Positions 31,978 to 42,700 of a stretch of DNA of 64,000 nucleotides are shown one piece after another. Numbering within the stretch: position 1 is the stretch's first letter; each line of letters begins with the position of its first letter. The notes beneath the pieces were generated by a model. The model did no database searches and was not told the DNA's origin. It saw only the letters and a list, made by a program, of their open reading frames with translations. Source of the stretch: Amborella trichopoda (Eukaryota; Streptophyta; Magnoliopsida; Amborellales; Amborellaceae); assembly GCF_000471905.2 (NCBI RefSeq), contig NW_006497735.1:1480330-1544329 (forward strand), given 5' to 3'. The position numbers and the translations under genes were made by a program.

Positions 31978-32876
31978 GCCTCTGTCGACTCAAATCAGGC
32001 TCAACCTGTGGCAGGGTCTGAAACCCATTGTCAGAGTCAATCTCATGGACAACCACAAGCGGAAAATGAATATCAGGCAGCTTTTGTAAAATCAACACTG
32101 CTGAGCAATAGCACAAGTGACCCTGTGCCTCATCCTGAAGCTCCCAACATTAGGGTTGAAGAAACCAACTGCATTTCCCTTCAAGGTGGGCCTCCTCCTG
32201 GTGTGCCTGTTGAACAAGTTCCTGAGCACCATCATCAACAAATTGTAGAGGATTTTGGGGGGCAGCAAATTTTTGAAGGAGATTCGAAAGCAGCATTTCC
32301 TGCCACCATGGCAGGAAGGCCATCAGAAGATGGATACAATTGGAGAAAATATGGACAGAAACAGGTTAAAGGTAGCGAGTATCCTCGAAGCTATTACAAA
32401 TGTACTCACCCCAATTGTCAGGTAAAGAAAAAGGTGGAACGTTCCCATGATGGTCAGATCACTGAAATCATTTACAAGGGATCCCATAATCACCCAAAAC
32501 CTCAGCCAAATCGTCGCTCAGCTGTTGGATTAGGGTTTCCAGGTAGTGAGTTTTCAGATAGACCTGAACAAGCCCAAGGTTCTCTTGTCAAAGTTGAAGG
32601 GGGCTCAGTATGGAGGAGCTTTCTGGGGTCTGTTAAAGACAAGGGGGGCACAGAGTGGAGGGGAGATGGCCTTGAGAGGACTTCTTCTGCCTCTGTTGTA
32701 ACTGATATTTCAGACCCATCTTCGACTGCTCAAGCGAAACAGTTTTGTAACCTTGATTCTACGGATACTCCTGAGCTTTCATCAACGTTACCCAGCGATG
32801 ATGAAGACAGGGCTACCCAAGGAAGTGTATCTCATGGAGACGATGCTGATGAAGAGGACTCTGAGTCTAAGCGAAG
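31978..32876 (+). CDS. WRKY2-like: WRKY2-like, exon 3 with the N-terminal WRKY domain
   Basis: Residues 214-512 plus two bases of codon 513. The exon starts at GCC after CATCCAG, not at the GTG inside it. It begins ASVDSNQAQPVAGSETH, holds a His/Gln stretch EHHHQQIVE, and then the first WRKY domain: EDGYNWRKYGQKQVKGSEYP with W335-K341, zinc ligands C355 and C360 (CTHPNC) and H383, H385 (HNH), a C-X4-C-X22-H-X-H pattern. In group I proteins this N-terminal domain binds DNA weakly or assists. The tail is acidic, DDEDRATQGSVSHGDDADEE DSESKRR, matching WRKY2 (ESKRRK) and giving a basic nuclear signal with exon 4. Ends AAGCGAAG before GTAAAA. Confidence 0.93.
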
Positions 32877-32934
32877 GTAAAATTCATTTTTGGGATAGTC
32901 CTATCCTCTTATTGAAGGACAAAGTCTAACTAGG

Positions 32935-33150
32935 GTGAGTGTGTTTGGTGGAAGAAGCAGCTGCCTTTTCCACAAGCTTTGGAAGCCGTGGCTTATGGGG
33001 TGGTATGGATGCTGTGGCTTCTCCATTTCAACGCTGTATTGGAAGCTGTGGGAAGCCACAGCTTCCAAAACAGCATAGCACTTTCCATTAATAAACACAG
33101 AGTGCTACAGTAGCTGGAAGCCACTGCTAATTGAAGCTGCGGCTTCCAGT
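32935..33150. repeat. Palindrome-rich GGAAGC element in intron 3
   Basis: The words TTGGAAGCCGTGGCTT, GGAAGCTGTGGGAAGCCACA, GCTTCCAAAACAGC and GAAGCTGCGGCTTCCA alternate on both strands, so the piece can fold on itself. It opens with GTGTGTTTGGTGGAAGAAGC, like the ends of small hAT-like elements. I see no clear target duplication, so the class is open. Confidence 0.5.
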
Positions 33151-33297
33151 TATCAAAAACTTCTTGGCTTTGAAATAATCTAAGTTAGCCTCTTCTTGAA
33201 AGTTCCTTAGTTTCGCAACCTCCAAGTAGTTGGCCCTTTCAATCTTCATCAGTAGTTAGTCAAGTGGAGCCTTCATAACACTTTTTACTCCTATCTT

Positions 33298-34014
33298 TCT
33301 CAATTCATTGATCGACGGCCGCCCTCTACCCGGCTGGTAGAGTTCTCATCCTTTTGTTCCCTCACCGAATCAGGATTGCAAGCGGTTCATGCGAGCTGTA
33401 TGGAATAAGTGGATTCAATGGAGATGGTTACGATATCACAGATGTGGATTGCCTTTCGTACGAGAATTGGTGGATGGGAGGGGGCTTTTTGTACATGACT
33501 ATGTTGAATGAGAAACGGGGATCATAGCAGTTGTGCAACCATGGAATAGCGAAGCTTGTGAACTTAATGGAACGGTCTCGTTAGAGTCAAATCCGCGCAA
33601 GGAGATTCTTTTTCCCTTGCCGGAAGCCAAGATCCCTCGACGAGGTAGGTAGATACTACGGATCCTCTGATTCCCTGCTTCTTTGAGAGTCTATCCAGTG
33701 GTCCGCGACCAACTAAAAGACCGTGAAAGAAGCCGCCTGGAGCCCCGATCATGAGAGTTTTGGTCGCGAGTAGGCAGACGTGGTTGTCCTTGTCACTCTG
33801 CTCGAATGCCCTATGAATTTTGAATTCATAAATCAATTGGTGGAGCGGAATCAAATTGATACACAACTAATTAGTATCAATTCTTTTCAATTCAAATTAC
33901 ATTGATTCAATAATCAATTCATATTCAAATGAAATTAATCATAATTATAACAACGACTCTGTGTATATGTAAACCCCAAACAAGAATTATTACACACCTA
34001 GTCAGGTATTTTAT
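33298..34014. other. Probable organelle-derived DNA, gene not identified
   Basis: The base composition is richer in G and C than the surrounding intron up to about 33810, with wording such as GGTCCGCGACCAACTAAAAG and GGAGCCCCGATCATGAGAG. A 100-codon minus-strand frame (33564-33866) is open, but I cannot name it. It lies directly next to the rpoA fragment, so I infer plant mitochondrial or plastid origin; a BLASTN search against plant organelle genomes would decide. Confidence 0.35.
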
Positions 34015-34612
34015 TTACACCTCCTTATAGGGAACCGTCTGTTCCAACTTTGAATCAATCAAATTACGGGAAGCTTCGTAAAGTGCCTCTTTAGGAGTTA
34101 AATTTCCATTTTTCCATATCTCTAGAAAAAATATCTCTTGTTTTTCATTCTCATTTCCATAACATTGAATACTATAATTCGCATTTCGAACAGGCATGGA
34201 TACAACATCTATAGGATAACTTGCATCTTGATTGGTGGTTCTTGTACGATATCCGCGATTTCTCTCGATTTCTAATCCAATACAAAAATTAATTGGTTCT
34301 GTGATACTATATATGCTGTGTAGTATCCACTATTTTCACAGAAGGTGGTGAGATTTATCTTGAGCAGTTACATATTTAGGACCCCTAACACAGATAAATG
34401 CATCATGAGTTCCGTACAGATCTCTTCTAAATATAATTTCTTTCAAATTCATTAAAATTTTATGTACTGATACCTCAATACTTACTATTGTAGAATATTC
34501 ATGTGGTACCCTCTCAGATTTTGCACATGTGATACATGTTCCTTCTATTTCTCCAAGTAAAGACCTTCGCATCACGATACCTATCGTATCAGCTTGACCT
34601 TTCATAAGCTCA
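34015..34612 (-). pseudogene. rpoA: Plastid rpoA fragment in the WRKY intron
   Basis: rpoA encodes the alpha subunit of the plastid RNA polymerase. The minus strand reads [60 protein letters not shown] and [10 protein letters not shown], then, after frameshifts near 34340-34360 and 34300, [34 protein letters not shown], and [28 protein letters not shown]. These follow the plant RpoA N-terminal domain in order, from about residue 35 to about 215. Frameshifts and Arg-to-other changes show decay. The match ends at about 34055. Being inside an intron of a nuclear gene, it is a nuclear plastid-DNA copy, possibly via the mitochondrion. Confidence 0.85.
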
Positions 34613-34714
34613 TGCCCTTAATGTTCTGGATACATTTACATGGAAGAGAGAATCTTTTACTGATATGCATGGACTGGAAAACATAACATTGCCCTGCATT
34701 TATGCCGATTACAG

Positions 34715-34873
34715 GAAGAAGGACAGTCTTCTGATTGAAACCAACTTGGGCTCCAGGGCTGTACGTGAACCAAGAGTAGTTGTGCAAACGACTAGTGAAG
34801 TTGATATTCTTGATGATGGATATCGCTGGCGCAAATACGGGCAGAAAGTTGTTAAAGGAAATCCAAATCCAAG
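34715..34873 (+). CDS. WRKY2-like: WRKY2-like, exon 4 with start of the C-terminal WRKY domain
   Basis: Residues 513 (last base) to 565, plus two bases of codon 566. Reads [40 protein letters not shown] and [13 protein letters not shown]551-K557 is the second WRKYGQK, the main DNA-contacting strand in group I proteins. [26 protein letters not shown] is among the most conserved text in the family. The exon ends exactly at the conserved intron position after PR, which defines the R-type intron of group I and III WRKY genes. Confidence 0.95.
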
Positions 34874-37383
34874 GTAAGTGAATATAAATGGCATCCTTTG
34901 TACATAAACATGGTGAGATTTTCATTTAAAAATACCTCTGGCAAGATTATTTTCTTTTCTCAGATCCTGTGTGAGCATGAGCGTTATTTGAAATTCATTT
35001 AATTTTGCATGATATCTACATTTTAGGAAGTTTATCCACACTAATGGAAATATGTAGAAAGGCATTTCATGTTTAGATATTGAGATGAGTCTATAAATGA
35101 TGATGCTTCTATTAGGATCTAGCGTGGTTTATCAGGAGTTCACCTGGGCAGAACGCAGAACTTATGTTTTGTAAATTATTCTATGCATGTTCCTGATTGT
35201 TGATGAACATAAGGAAGAAATGAGCAGAACTACTTGTCCCGCTGCTAAATTTTTGTTTCTTAATGGGTGGCTTGGTCACTATGGAGGGGATAAATTTATT
35301 CTCTCAAGGACCCTCATGGAGACCTATTTTTTTTCTTTATTGCAAAAATCTAAGGGACTTATTGACTTTATTGGCTAGACGCATTACTAAAAGGGCCTGC
35401 TACAACAGATCCTAAGGAATCTGATCTCAATGGAATATTAAGTAGTTCTGTATAGTTCCCAGATCTAATGGCAGATTCATCCCCTACATGAACATGGGAT
35501 TAGTTCAGTTGTCAAAAAATGAATGGAGAAAACATGGGCATTGACTTACTGGCCCATACCTGGTGGGGCATGAGGGAACATGGGCATTGACTCACTGGTC
35601 CATTCCCTGGTGGGGCGTGCATTATTGATGGGTAACACTGATTAGGATCTAAACTTGCAACATATATTTTAATCCTCTCCTTACATTATGTTGTGGCTTA
35701 ATCACTAATGAAAGCAGTTAATTTCTGTGATTTTATGTATCACAACTAATGCACCTATATCCCTCTGTCAAAAATTCTTGACACGTTATTGCCTAGTCTC
35801 AAATTTTGATTAGAAAAAATTTACTCTATCTTGCTTGTACCCTCAGCCTAACTTTTGTTATGCATGATTCTACTCTTTAATAGCTTGCTATTTCTTGCTT
35901 GTGCACAATGGTCATGTATATGTATGCAGTTACTTGAGCTTGCACACATGCAGGCTATCATACACTATCTTCATATCGTATCTATATTATATAGGCAGAC
36001 ACCTTTTCTTTTAGCTTGAATATGACAAGGGGTTCCTATTCTCTTTGCTTTCTCGAGAATTTAATGTGCCCTTCGTTTTCATTTTTTTTTTGTTTTAATT
36101 GGCATGTCCAGGTGTTCATTTACTTCATTTAAAATGAAAACAATTTACATAAACGTGGATTGTTTTTGACTGGCACAAATGAGTATCAGCTGCTGTTTGA
36201 TTGGATTTGCCTCATTGGAAATTTTATGGAGCAGCTGATGAAAATTATGCCCTTCTTTTTCTTCTTTTTGATGTCGTTTTCACTTATATTGTTGTCAAAT
36301 TCATCTGCACTGCAAAATGCATTATGCAGCTGCATCAAGTGTTGTGCAGCATGTACTGCATCAAGGGACCCCACTCTCACCAGGGGTGCATCACTCACTT
36401 ATGTGGGTGCATCGTATTCAAGACGATTCACCTGCTTATGGGGCCCACTGCTCTTGAGCAAAAATATGCCCACAAGCAGGGGCAATATGGTCCCCCGCCC
36501 CCAAAATGGGGGTGGAAAGGTTTTCTTTTTCTTTCCTTTTTTCTGTCTGTCTCTCTATCTCTCTCTCATTCTCTCTTTGTCTTTGTTGGGGGTGGGGGTG
36601 TTTACCCCAGCAGAACCTTTAGAACCATTTTGTCATGGTTTTAGGGGATTTAAACATCAAGATTGAAATCCATTTCTCTTCTTGACTCCAACGTTTTGTG
36701 AAAAGAATTTAGGGCTTCTTTGGGTGATCATTTGAGTGTTTTGGGTTATGTTTTGAAGATTTCTGGACGAGGATTAACCAGGTGTAACTCATGTGGTGGA
36801 GAGCTGAGACCTAGTGTATTTATTATCTTATGTATTCTATATCTCATTGAATTTTGGTATTTGGAGATTTGACTTCGGAATTTGGATGTTAATATATACC
36901 CGTGAATGGTGATCATGAAGTAATTTTGGTCATTGGATTATATGTCATGTGTCATGACCCATGACTCTTTGGAATTTTGATTTTGATTTGTTTAATTTAA
37001 TGAATGGGATGGAATGGATTGCTTTTTTTACATGTTAATTCTATTAGCCTTTTAGAGAAGAATGGGGACAATAAAAATGCCTACTATTACATAACTCATA
37101 CATTTATGTTTTTCTATGCATTCTTATTTTTTTATAGGCATAATTATAGCATCATCCACTGCAGGTTAATTTTTCTCTGAAATCTTATTTCTGTGCTGCA
37201 GGGAAGGGAATCTCGCTCCTCCATGATTTTTAAACTTTGGATTATCGACCCTTCCCATTAGGGATCTAGATCTTGAGTCATAGGGTATAGCAGTGTATTG
37301 TTTATAGCAATGTGGTATGGTATAGTGGTATAATACAACAGTATAATGTAATATGGCCATGTAATATAGGCGTATATATTATA

Positions 37384-37765
37384 GGAAAAAATTTATATAG
37401 GGTGTTGACCTTATATTGCTAGAAGTAAGGTTCGCATCAAAAACCCACCAAAAGACTTTGTTTTGACATTGGAGTTCATCTTGACCTCAACACATATGGA
37501 TATAAAAAAAAATTGATATCAAGTCCGGAAGATAGTGCATCGTGTAGCTCATTATTTGGACCGTCCATTTTCAATATTTTCAAGTGTTTATAGATCTACT
37601 CGATGTACACCGTTTTTAGGGCTTTAAATTTCACAATTAGGAACTAAAACAATTTTTCAGACCATCACAAAGTTTTCCAGCACCGAAACTACATCTTATA
37701 GCATAGTTTAGAGGTGCACTTTACTTGGATTGTTTAAGGTTGATGCCTTATACAAACCACACCCC
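37384..37765 (-). mobile_element. hAT-like MITE copy, family A (in WRKY intron 4)
   Basis: On the minus strand it starts GGGGTGTGGTTTGTATAAGG and ends CCTATATAAATTTTTTCC-like. It shares with the copies at 43611, 54083 and 63005 the inner words GGATTGTTTAAGGTTG, TTAGAGGTGCAC, GTTTATAGATCTACT and TTTGGACCGTCCATTTTCAA. It is the most diverged copy. No clear target duplication is seen. Confidence 0.65.
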
Positions 37766-37906
37766 ATACTATCTAGTATAGTATATGTAATATAGTTGTG
37801 TACAATAGCATATAGTATAGTATAGTATAGTAGAATATACTATAGCATATAATTATAGCAGTATATTTTTGAATAACAGTGTGGTATCATATGGGAGTAT
37901 AAATAT

Positions 37907-37959
37907 ATTATATAGGATTGAGCTCCATTTTAACCAAATGGAGCTCAATCCTATATAAT
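37907..37959. repeat. Perfect 24-bp inverted repeat with 5-base loop
   Basis: Arms 37907-37930 and 37936-37959 are exact inverted copies around TAACC. The arm contains GGATTGAGCTCCATTT. Pre-mRNA would form a very stable hairpin here. It may be a tiny foldback element, or the joined ends of a larger lost one. Confidence 0.9.
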
Positions 37960-39517
37960 TTATCATTCCATCTGGATTAAATTTGGACAGAGGTCCTCCA
38001 CATATTGGGATCAAGATCCCTATAGTTTAGGGTGCACGGACTGCAATACCTACCATAATAAGCTTCCTATATGTCACAATACCTCGGACTCCATCCCTAT
38101 CCTGTATCTGATTTGATTCTGTTTCTTTTAAGTATTTTTATATTTTATATTTTATATTTTTTAAGTTTATTGACCACATTGGACCTAATGTGCCCACATC
38201 GGGATCACATTGTAGCCACATAGCGCATTGGTCCTGCATCCCCCATTTGATAACACAGAGTATACAATACATGTAGTAGTTTTCCATTATTGCTCTATTT
38301 ATACCCTTTTCTGTGTGTGTCTTTTGGCTTGTGGGGCCTTGCTGAAGTTCTTACACAATTTTTTCTCTTGTAAGATTCTTATCATTATATTCATCTCTTT
38401 AGAGGATTTTTTTGTTGCCTCAAGCTCTAGTAGTTCGATGGGCTAGTGGGGATCTTTGTTTAGGGTGGAGGAGGTCATATTTTGGTTCTGCTGAAAACTT
38501 GCATTTGATCTAGGGGAAGTTAGTGGTGTGCACAGAAGGGGTTTTTTGGGAATGTACCTGTCAAGAAAAACATCCTTGTTTGAGAAAATTGTCAATCTGG
38601 TAGGATTATAGAACTGAGTTTTGGTTGATAGAAGTGGAGTCTACAAGGCAGGACTTAGAGAAAGTGGTCATTGGAAGGCATTAGCAGAGGTCCTGGATGG
38701 TGGAGCTGTTTAACTCACAATTACCGGGTATTAATATAAGTTTATGTATGTTACATACGTGCACTACTATTTGTATGCTACGATTAGAAATGTACATTGA
38801 TGCACTTTCTACAAATGATGGTTTCTGGCTATGGATTTTAATCACCTGCTACAATGAGGGGCCATGCCATTAAACATTTATGAAACGGAGATCTTCAAAA
38901 GCAATCAAGATGTGTCATCAATCTCCTCCAAGGTAGTTGGCTGAACATCTAGCATCCCTCCGTGGTGTTTTGGTGGTTGAAAATTTTTCTCACTGCCCTC
39001 TGTAGTCTTAGTTTTTGGATTCTGTCCATCAGAAAATGAATTTTCAGTTTATTTCATCATTGTTGGGCTTTCTGACATGCTGATAGGTAATAATGGTAGG
39101 TTCACTTAGATCTGTTGTAGAAATTGGTATTTGGGGATGGGTTGATACACATGAACTGTTATTTTGGCTCATCTGCTATATTACTATATCATACAGCCAG
39201 GAGGTGCTGTTTGAGAACCAAGACTGCTATTTTGTGTGTTGCATAATTCCATTTCCATGAAATTTGGTATGAGTGCATCAAGTTTGCTGGCTTAGGAATG
39301 GGCTCATGGCCTAGGTAGTCAGGATAGTAGGGTGCCATGGCGTGGCATCTTGGGTTCATGTGGTGTCTTTGGTTCCATTTCTACCAGATCCCAAGTTGAC
39401 ATTAAAAAAAAAAAAATGCTGATTTTTCTGAGTCTATGATTAGTCATGATATTTTCTATCGATCTTGTCTATCACTTTTGTGTCAATCGACTATTTCTCA
39501 CTATGCACCTTCTACAG

Positions 39518-40301
39518 GAGCTACTACAAATGTACCAATGCTGGATGCTCAGTCAGAAAACACGTTGAAAGGGCCTCCCATGATGTCAAGTCTGTTATCA
39601 CCACGTACGAGGGCAAGCACAACCATGACGTACCCGCTGCTAGGAATAGTGGAGCACACGCCAGCTCTTCTGCCCCTTCTAACACGGGCACCGCCACCTC
39701 CTCTTCACCCCCCCAAGTTCAACCACTTGCACCTCCCATAGTCCCGAAGCCTGAGCCCCAACCCCAAGACCTAGTCCCTCGTTTTGGGAGAGCACCTGAA
39801 TTGAGCTCTAATTTCATGGAATCACATACTCTCCCTAGCCTTAATGGTGATATAAAGCTTGGGGTTTCAACCAGTTATGACATGAAACTTCCTCCTTTGC
39901 AAACTATGCCTTTAAGCACTTTCGGGATGGGCATGGCCCATGGCAATGTGCATCACTTTGGACCCACATTGCCCAACATTGGCCCCACACCAAACTTTGT
40001 GGGGCCGTTTCCTATCAACATGCGTAGACCTCAGAGTGTTGGTCACGGGTTTAATGGTGCAAAGCCAATGCATGTGCCCATGCCCATGCCCATGCCCATG
40101 CCTATGACCATGGGTTCTGTTCAATCTTATGGGATGCAGCCTAAAGAGACCGAGTCAAGGTTCTTGAGACCGAAGGAAGAGCCGAGAGGAGAGCCCATGT
40201 TTGAGGGGCGCTTGCCTGTTGGCCATGGGGCAAATGGGTCACCTTCTGTGTACCATAATCATCAAAATCACAATCAGACTGTGGGGAGGTTTCCTTTGTA
40301 A
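39518..40301 (+). CDS. WRKY2-like: WRKY2-like, exon 5: rest of C-terminal WRKY domain and tail
   Basis: Starts with the last base of R566, then [40 protein letters not shown]. Zinc ligands C571, C576, H600, H602 give C-X4-C-X23-H-X-H, as expected for a group I C-terminal domain. The tail to residue 826 is Pro/Ser/Met-rich with [38 protein letters not shown] and [20 protein letters not shown], ending [12 protein letters not shown]. The Met-Pro run comes from a CCCATG hexamer repeat (40077-40112) and could vary in length between individuals. Stop TAA at 40299-40301. Confidence 0.95.
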
Positions 40302-40560
40302 ATATGGTCAGCGGCTTTAGGAATTTGGAGCTTTCTGGCCACTGTGTAACATTATCTTATACACAATGTTTTATATCGGCTGCAGCGAAAGAAGCAATCT
40401 GTACTTAAATCATATGTTGTAATGGATTGTTTCCTTGGTTATAGAGGTGTTGTTTTATGGGCAAGAGGGAATCCCTCATGAATTGTTTCCTTGGTTATAA
40501 AGGTGTTGTTTTATGACCAAGAGGGAATCCCTTCCGCCCCCCCCCTCTCCCCCTCCCTCC
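40302..40560 (+). other. 3' flank of the WRKY gene, with a 57-bp tandem duplication
   Basis: Probably the 3' untranslated region. GATTGTTTCCTTGGTTATAG with the following AGGTGTTGTTTTATGGGCAA and GAGGGAATCCCT occurs twice (about 40425-40480 and 40482-40533). No AATAAA is seen; TATATC and TGTAATGG near 40370-40430 are weak candidates for 3'-end signals. Confidence 0.6.
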
Positions 40561-40569
40561 CTCCTCCTC

Positions 40570-40627
<58 letters not shown>

Positions 40628-40786
40628 CTCGTCTTCGTACTCTACTACTACGTACCGTACNNNNNNNNNNNNNNNNNNNNACGTACGTACCTACGTATAG
40701 TACGTTTCGTTCGTTAGGTTACGTAGTTAGTTTGTTACGTACGACGACGACCGTACCGTCCCTCCCCTCCCCCTCCCCCCTCCCCC

Positions 40787-40826
<40 letters not shown>

Positions 40827-40835
40827 ACTCTCTCA
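40545..40835. repeat. CT microsatellites on both sides of an assembly gap
   Basis: C-rich lead-in, then (CT)n at about 40568-40624, an odd ACGT-word stretch, 20 N at 40661-40680, more ACGTACGTACC-type sequence, C-rich again and (CT)n at about 40793-40832. The mirror-like repetition (CCCTCC then CT) on both sides suggests the same locus was assembled twice around the gap. Confidence 0.7.
40661..40680. other. Assembly gap (20 N)
   Basis: Twenty unknown bases between two CT microsatellites. Confidence 0.98.
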
Positions 40836-41340
40836 CGCACACAGGAATGCTTGCAAGTGACTCCGGTCTATCAATATGCTTGATTTGGCGTCTCCAAGGA
40901 ATTGGTGCTACTTAATGGTAACTTGGAGGAAGAAGGTGATCATGCAGAGAGTCTTAAGATTTTCATGATGATGCAATAAAAGGAAAATCCAGATCCTAAA
41001 ACATCCTAAGCCAACTTTAGAGCCCAAATCGGGAGCCCCAACTTTAAAGTCCAAATCACGAGCCCTAAATTTTGGAGCATTCCAACTTGAGTTTTTAGGG
41101 ATTCCAAAAATTGTTGTTATAGCTTTTCATTTTTTTGCTAGCCGGATTGGGCTTATTCTCTCTGCTCGATTTGGAGATATCTCTCAAATCTCACCGTTCC
41201 TCAAGGACATGGTAATCTGGTGTTTCTCCAAACATCATGACTTACAAAGTTAATTTTTTCTAGTTTGAACAATGCTTGGAAAAGACGCCCATAAATTGCT
41301 ACATGATAGCTCGTTAAAAATTGGGGTTATTCCCTATATT
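40836..41340. other. Intergenic, nothing recognised
   Basis: No coding frame. Contains a short repeat TTTAGAGCCCAAATCGGGAG and TTTAAAGTCCAAATCACGAG near 41018-41068. Confidence 0.45.
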
Positions 41341-41359
41341 ATAACATAATAAGATACTA

Positions 41360-42250
41360 ATCGATGGCCTTTCAAGGCCAACAGACATTGTCATTTGGGC
41401 TTAAAGTTAGCAGACATTGTCATTTGGCTTTAAAGTTAGGAGTCACAAACTGTTATTCCGAATCTGTCAGCAAGACAACCAAATACATCAAGGGGCTATT
41501 TGGGTACTTGAAAATCTATTGTTATCAATCAAATACATCAAGGGATCGTTTGGGTACCTGAAAATCTATTGTTATTCCGAATCTGCAAAACAATCAAATA
41601 CATCAAGGGGCCGTTTGGGTACTTGAGAATCTATTACGTGACAATAGATTAAACGGTACCTGATAATAGATTAAACGGTACCTGAAAGTCTATTACGTGG
41701 CAATAGATTACAAGGAAATATGACATTTTCACTGTTTGGATACACTATTACTATTATGTGACAATAGATTACAAGGAAATATGATATTCATAAAAAAAAA
41801 TTGAAAGAGATTGCGTGAGAAGGAAATATGACATTTCCACTGTTTGGGTATACTTTTACGTGACAATAGATTACATAAAGAAAGTTGAAAGAGATCAAAA
41901 TTGAAAGAGATCACGTGAGATGGAAATATGGTATTTCCACCTTTTGGGTACACTATTAGGTGACAATATATTACAAGGAAATATGATTGAAAGAGATCAC
42001 GTGAGATTTTCCAAAAAATAAAGATTTTTTGGAAAACCATTACTCTAATAGGTAAAAAATCTATTGTGAGATTTCCCCAGAAATCCATTACACACTGATA
42101 GGTGAAAAAGCTATGGTGAGATTTCCCCAAAAATCACAAAATATTACGCACTCTTATAGGTGAAAATAAAAAAATATTACGCACTCTGATAGGTGAAAAA
42201 TCTATTATGAGAGTGACAGGTAATTTTGAGAAATATTTCGCGTATGTTTT
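41360..42250. repeat. Repeats of GGCCGTTTGGGTA / AATCTATT type
   Basis: GGCTATTTGGGTACTTGAAA, GGATCGTTTGGGTACCTGAA, GGGGCCGTTTGGGTACTTGA occur in a row (41493-41625), followed by ACGTGACAATAGATTACAAG with GGAAATATGACATTTTCACT in several copies to about 42000, and TATTACGCACTCTGATAGGT copies to 42200. Blocks of 50-90 bases have been duplicated repeatedly. GGGGCCGTTTGG is a common end of small plant DNA elements, and near 43280-43360 related words recur inverted (CCAAACAATAACAATTTATT, CACCCAAATAGTAACAATCC). Confidence 0.6.
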
Positions 42251-42344
42251 TGTCTACCCTATCCTTTATTAAAAAAATCTTCTAAGCCCTCTCTCTCCAT
42301 AATAACTAGGTGATTTCTCCTTTTTAATCTCGTCCCCTTATCTG

Positions 42345-42700
42345 AAGCCATCAGCTGTCATATAAAAACAAAAATAATAAAAATAAAAAATAATAAAAAC
42401 AAAAAATAATAAAAATAAAAATCAGTAATCAATGATAATTTACACAACACAATCATAATAAAAAATTTCACACAACATAATGTAATCGCTCCCAAGCTTG
42501 TCCATGCATCCGTGTCATATAAAAACAAAAATAATAAAAATAAAAATCCTTCGTTACCTCATCTGAAGGCATCAGTGTCATATAAAAACAAAAATAATAA
42601 AAATAAAAACCAATAATCAATGATAAATTACACAACACAATCATAATAAAAATTTTTACACAACATAATCCTCATAAGAGATTACTAAAATCTCAATTAA
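42345..42700. repeat. AT-rich duplicated block
   Basis: GTCATATAAAAACAAAAATA with ATAAAAATAAAAA tracts occurs three times (42357, 42513, 42571), and AATCAATGATAATTTACACA plus ACACAATCATAATAAAAA twice (42427 and 42615). Simple sequence with no coding signal. Confidence 0.75.

Larger units (their letters stand above)
32877..34714 (+). other. WRKY intron 3 (1838 bp), with organelle-derived insert
   Basis: GT-AG intron splitting codon 513. The first 60 bases are ordinary; 32940-33145 is a palindrome-rich piece; about 33300-34612 looks like organelle DNA (next entries). Without this insert the intron would be short. Confidence 0.75.
34874..39517 (+). other. WRKY intron 4 (4644 bp)
   Basis: GT-AG intron inside the C-terminal WRKY domain. 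It carries TCTCTCTCT tracts near 36540, a hAT-like MITE copy (37384-37765), TATAG repeats around 37280-37880, and a perfect 24-bp hairpin at 37907-37959. The open frames at 36160-36666 overlap simple sequence and are not exons. Confidence 0.8.

Noticed and set aside
31978-32010. GTG at 32008 as protein start
   Set aside because: The frame extends upstream to the splice acceptor at 31976-31977 and joins exon 2 in phase 0.
34015-34605. A working rpoA gene
   Set aside because: Frameshifts, a missing N-terminus and C-terminal domain, and a place inside a nuclear intron show it is a dead copy.
36160-36666. 168- and 147-codon frames in WRKY intron 4
   Set aside because: They overlap each other, run through T- and CT-rich simple sequence, and show no domain; splicing of exon 4 to exon 5 needs no extra exon.
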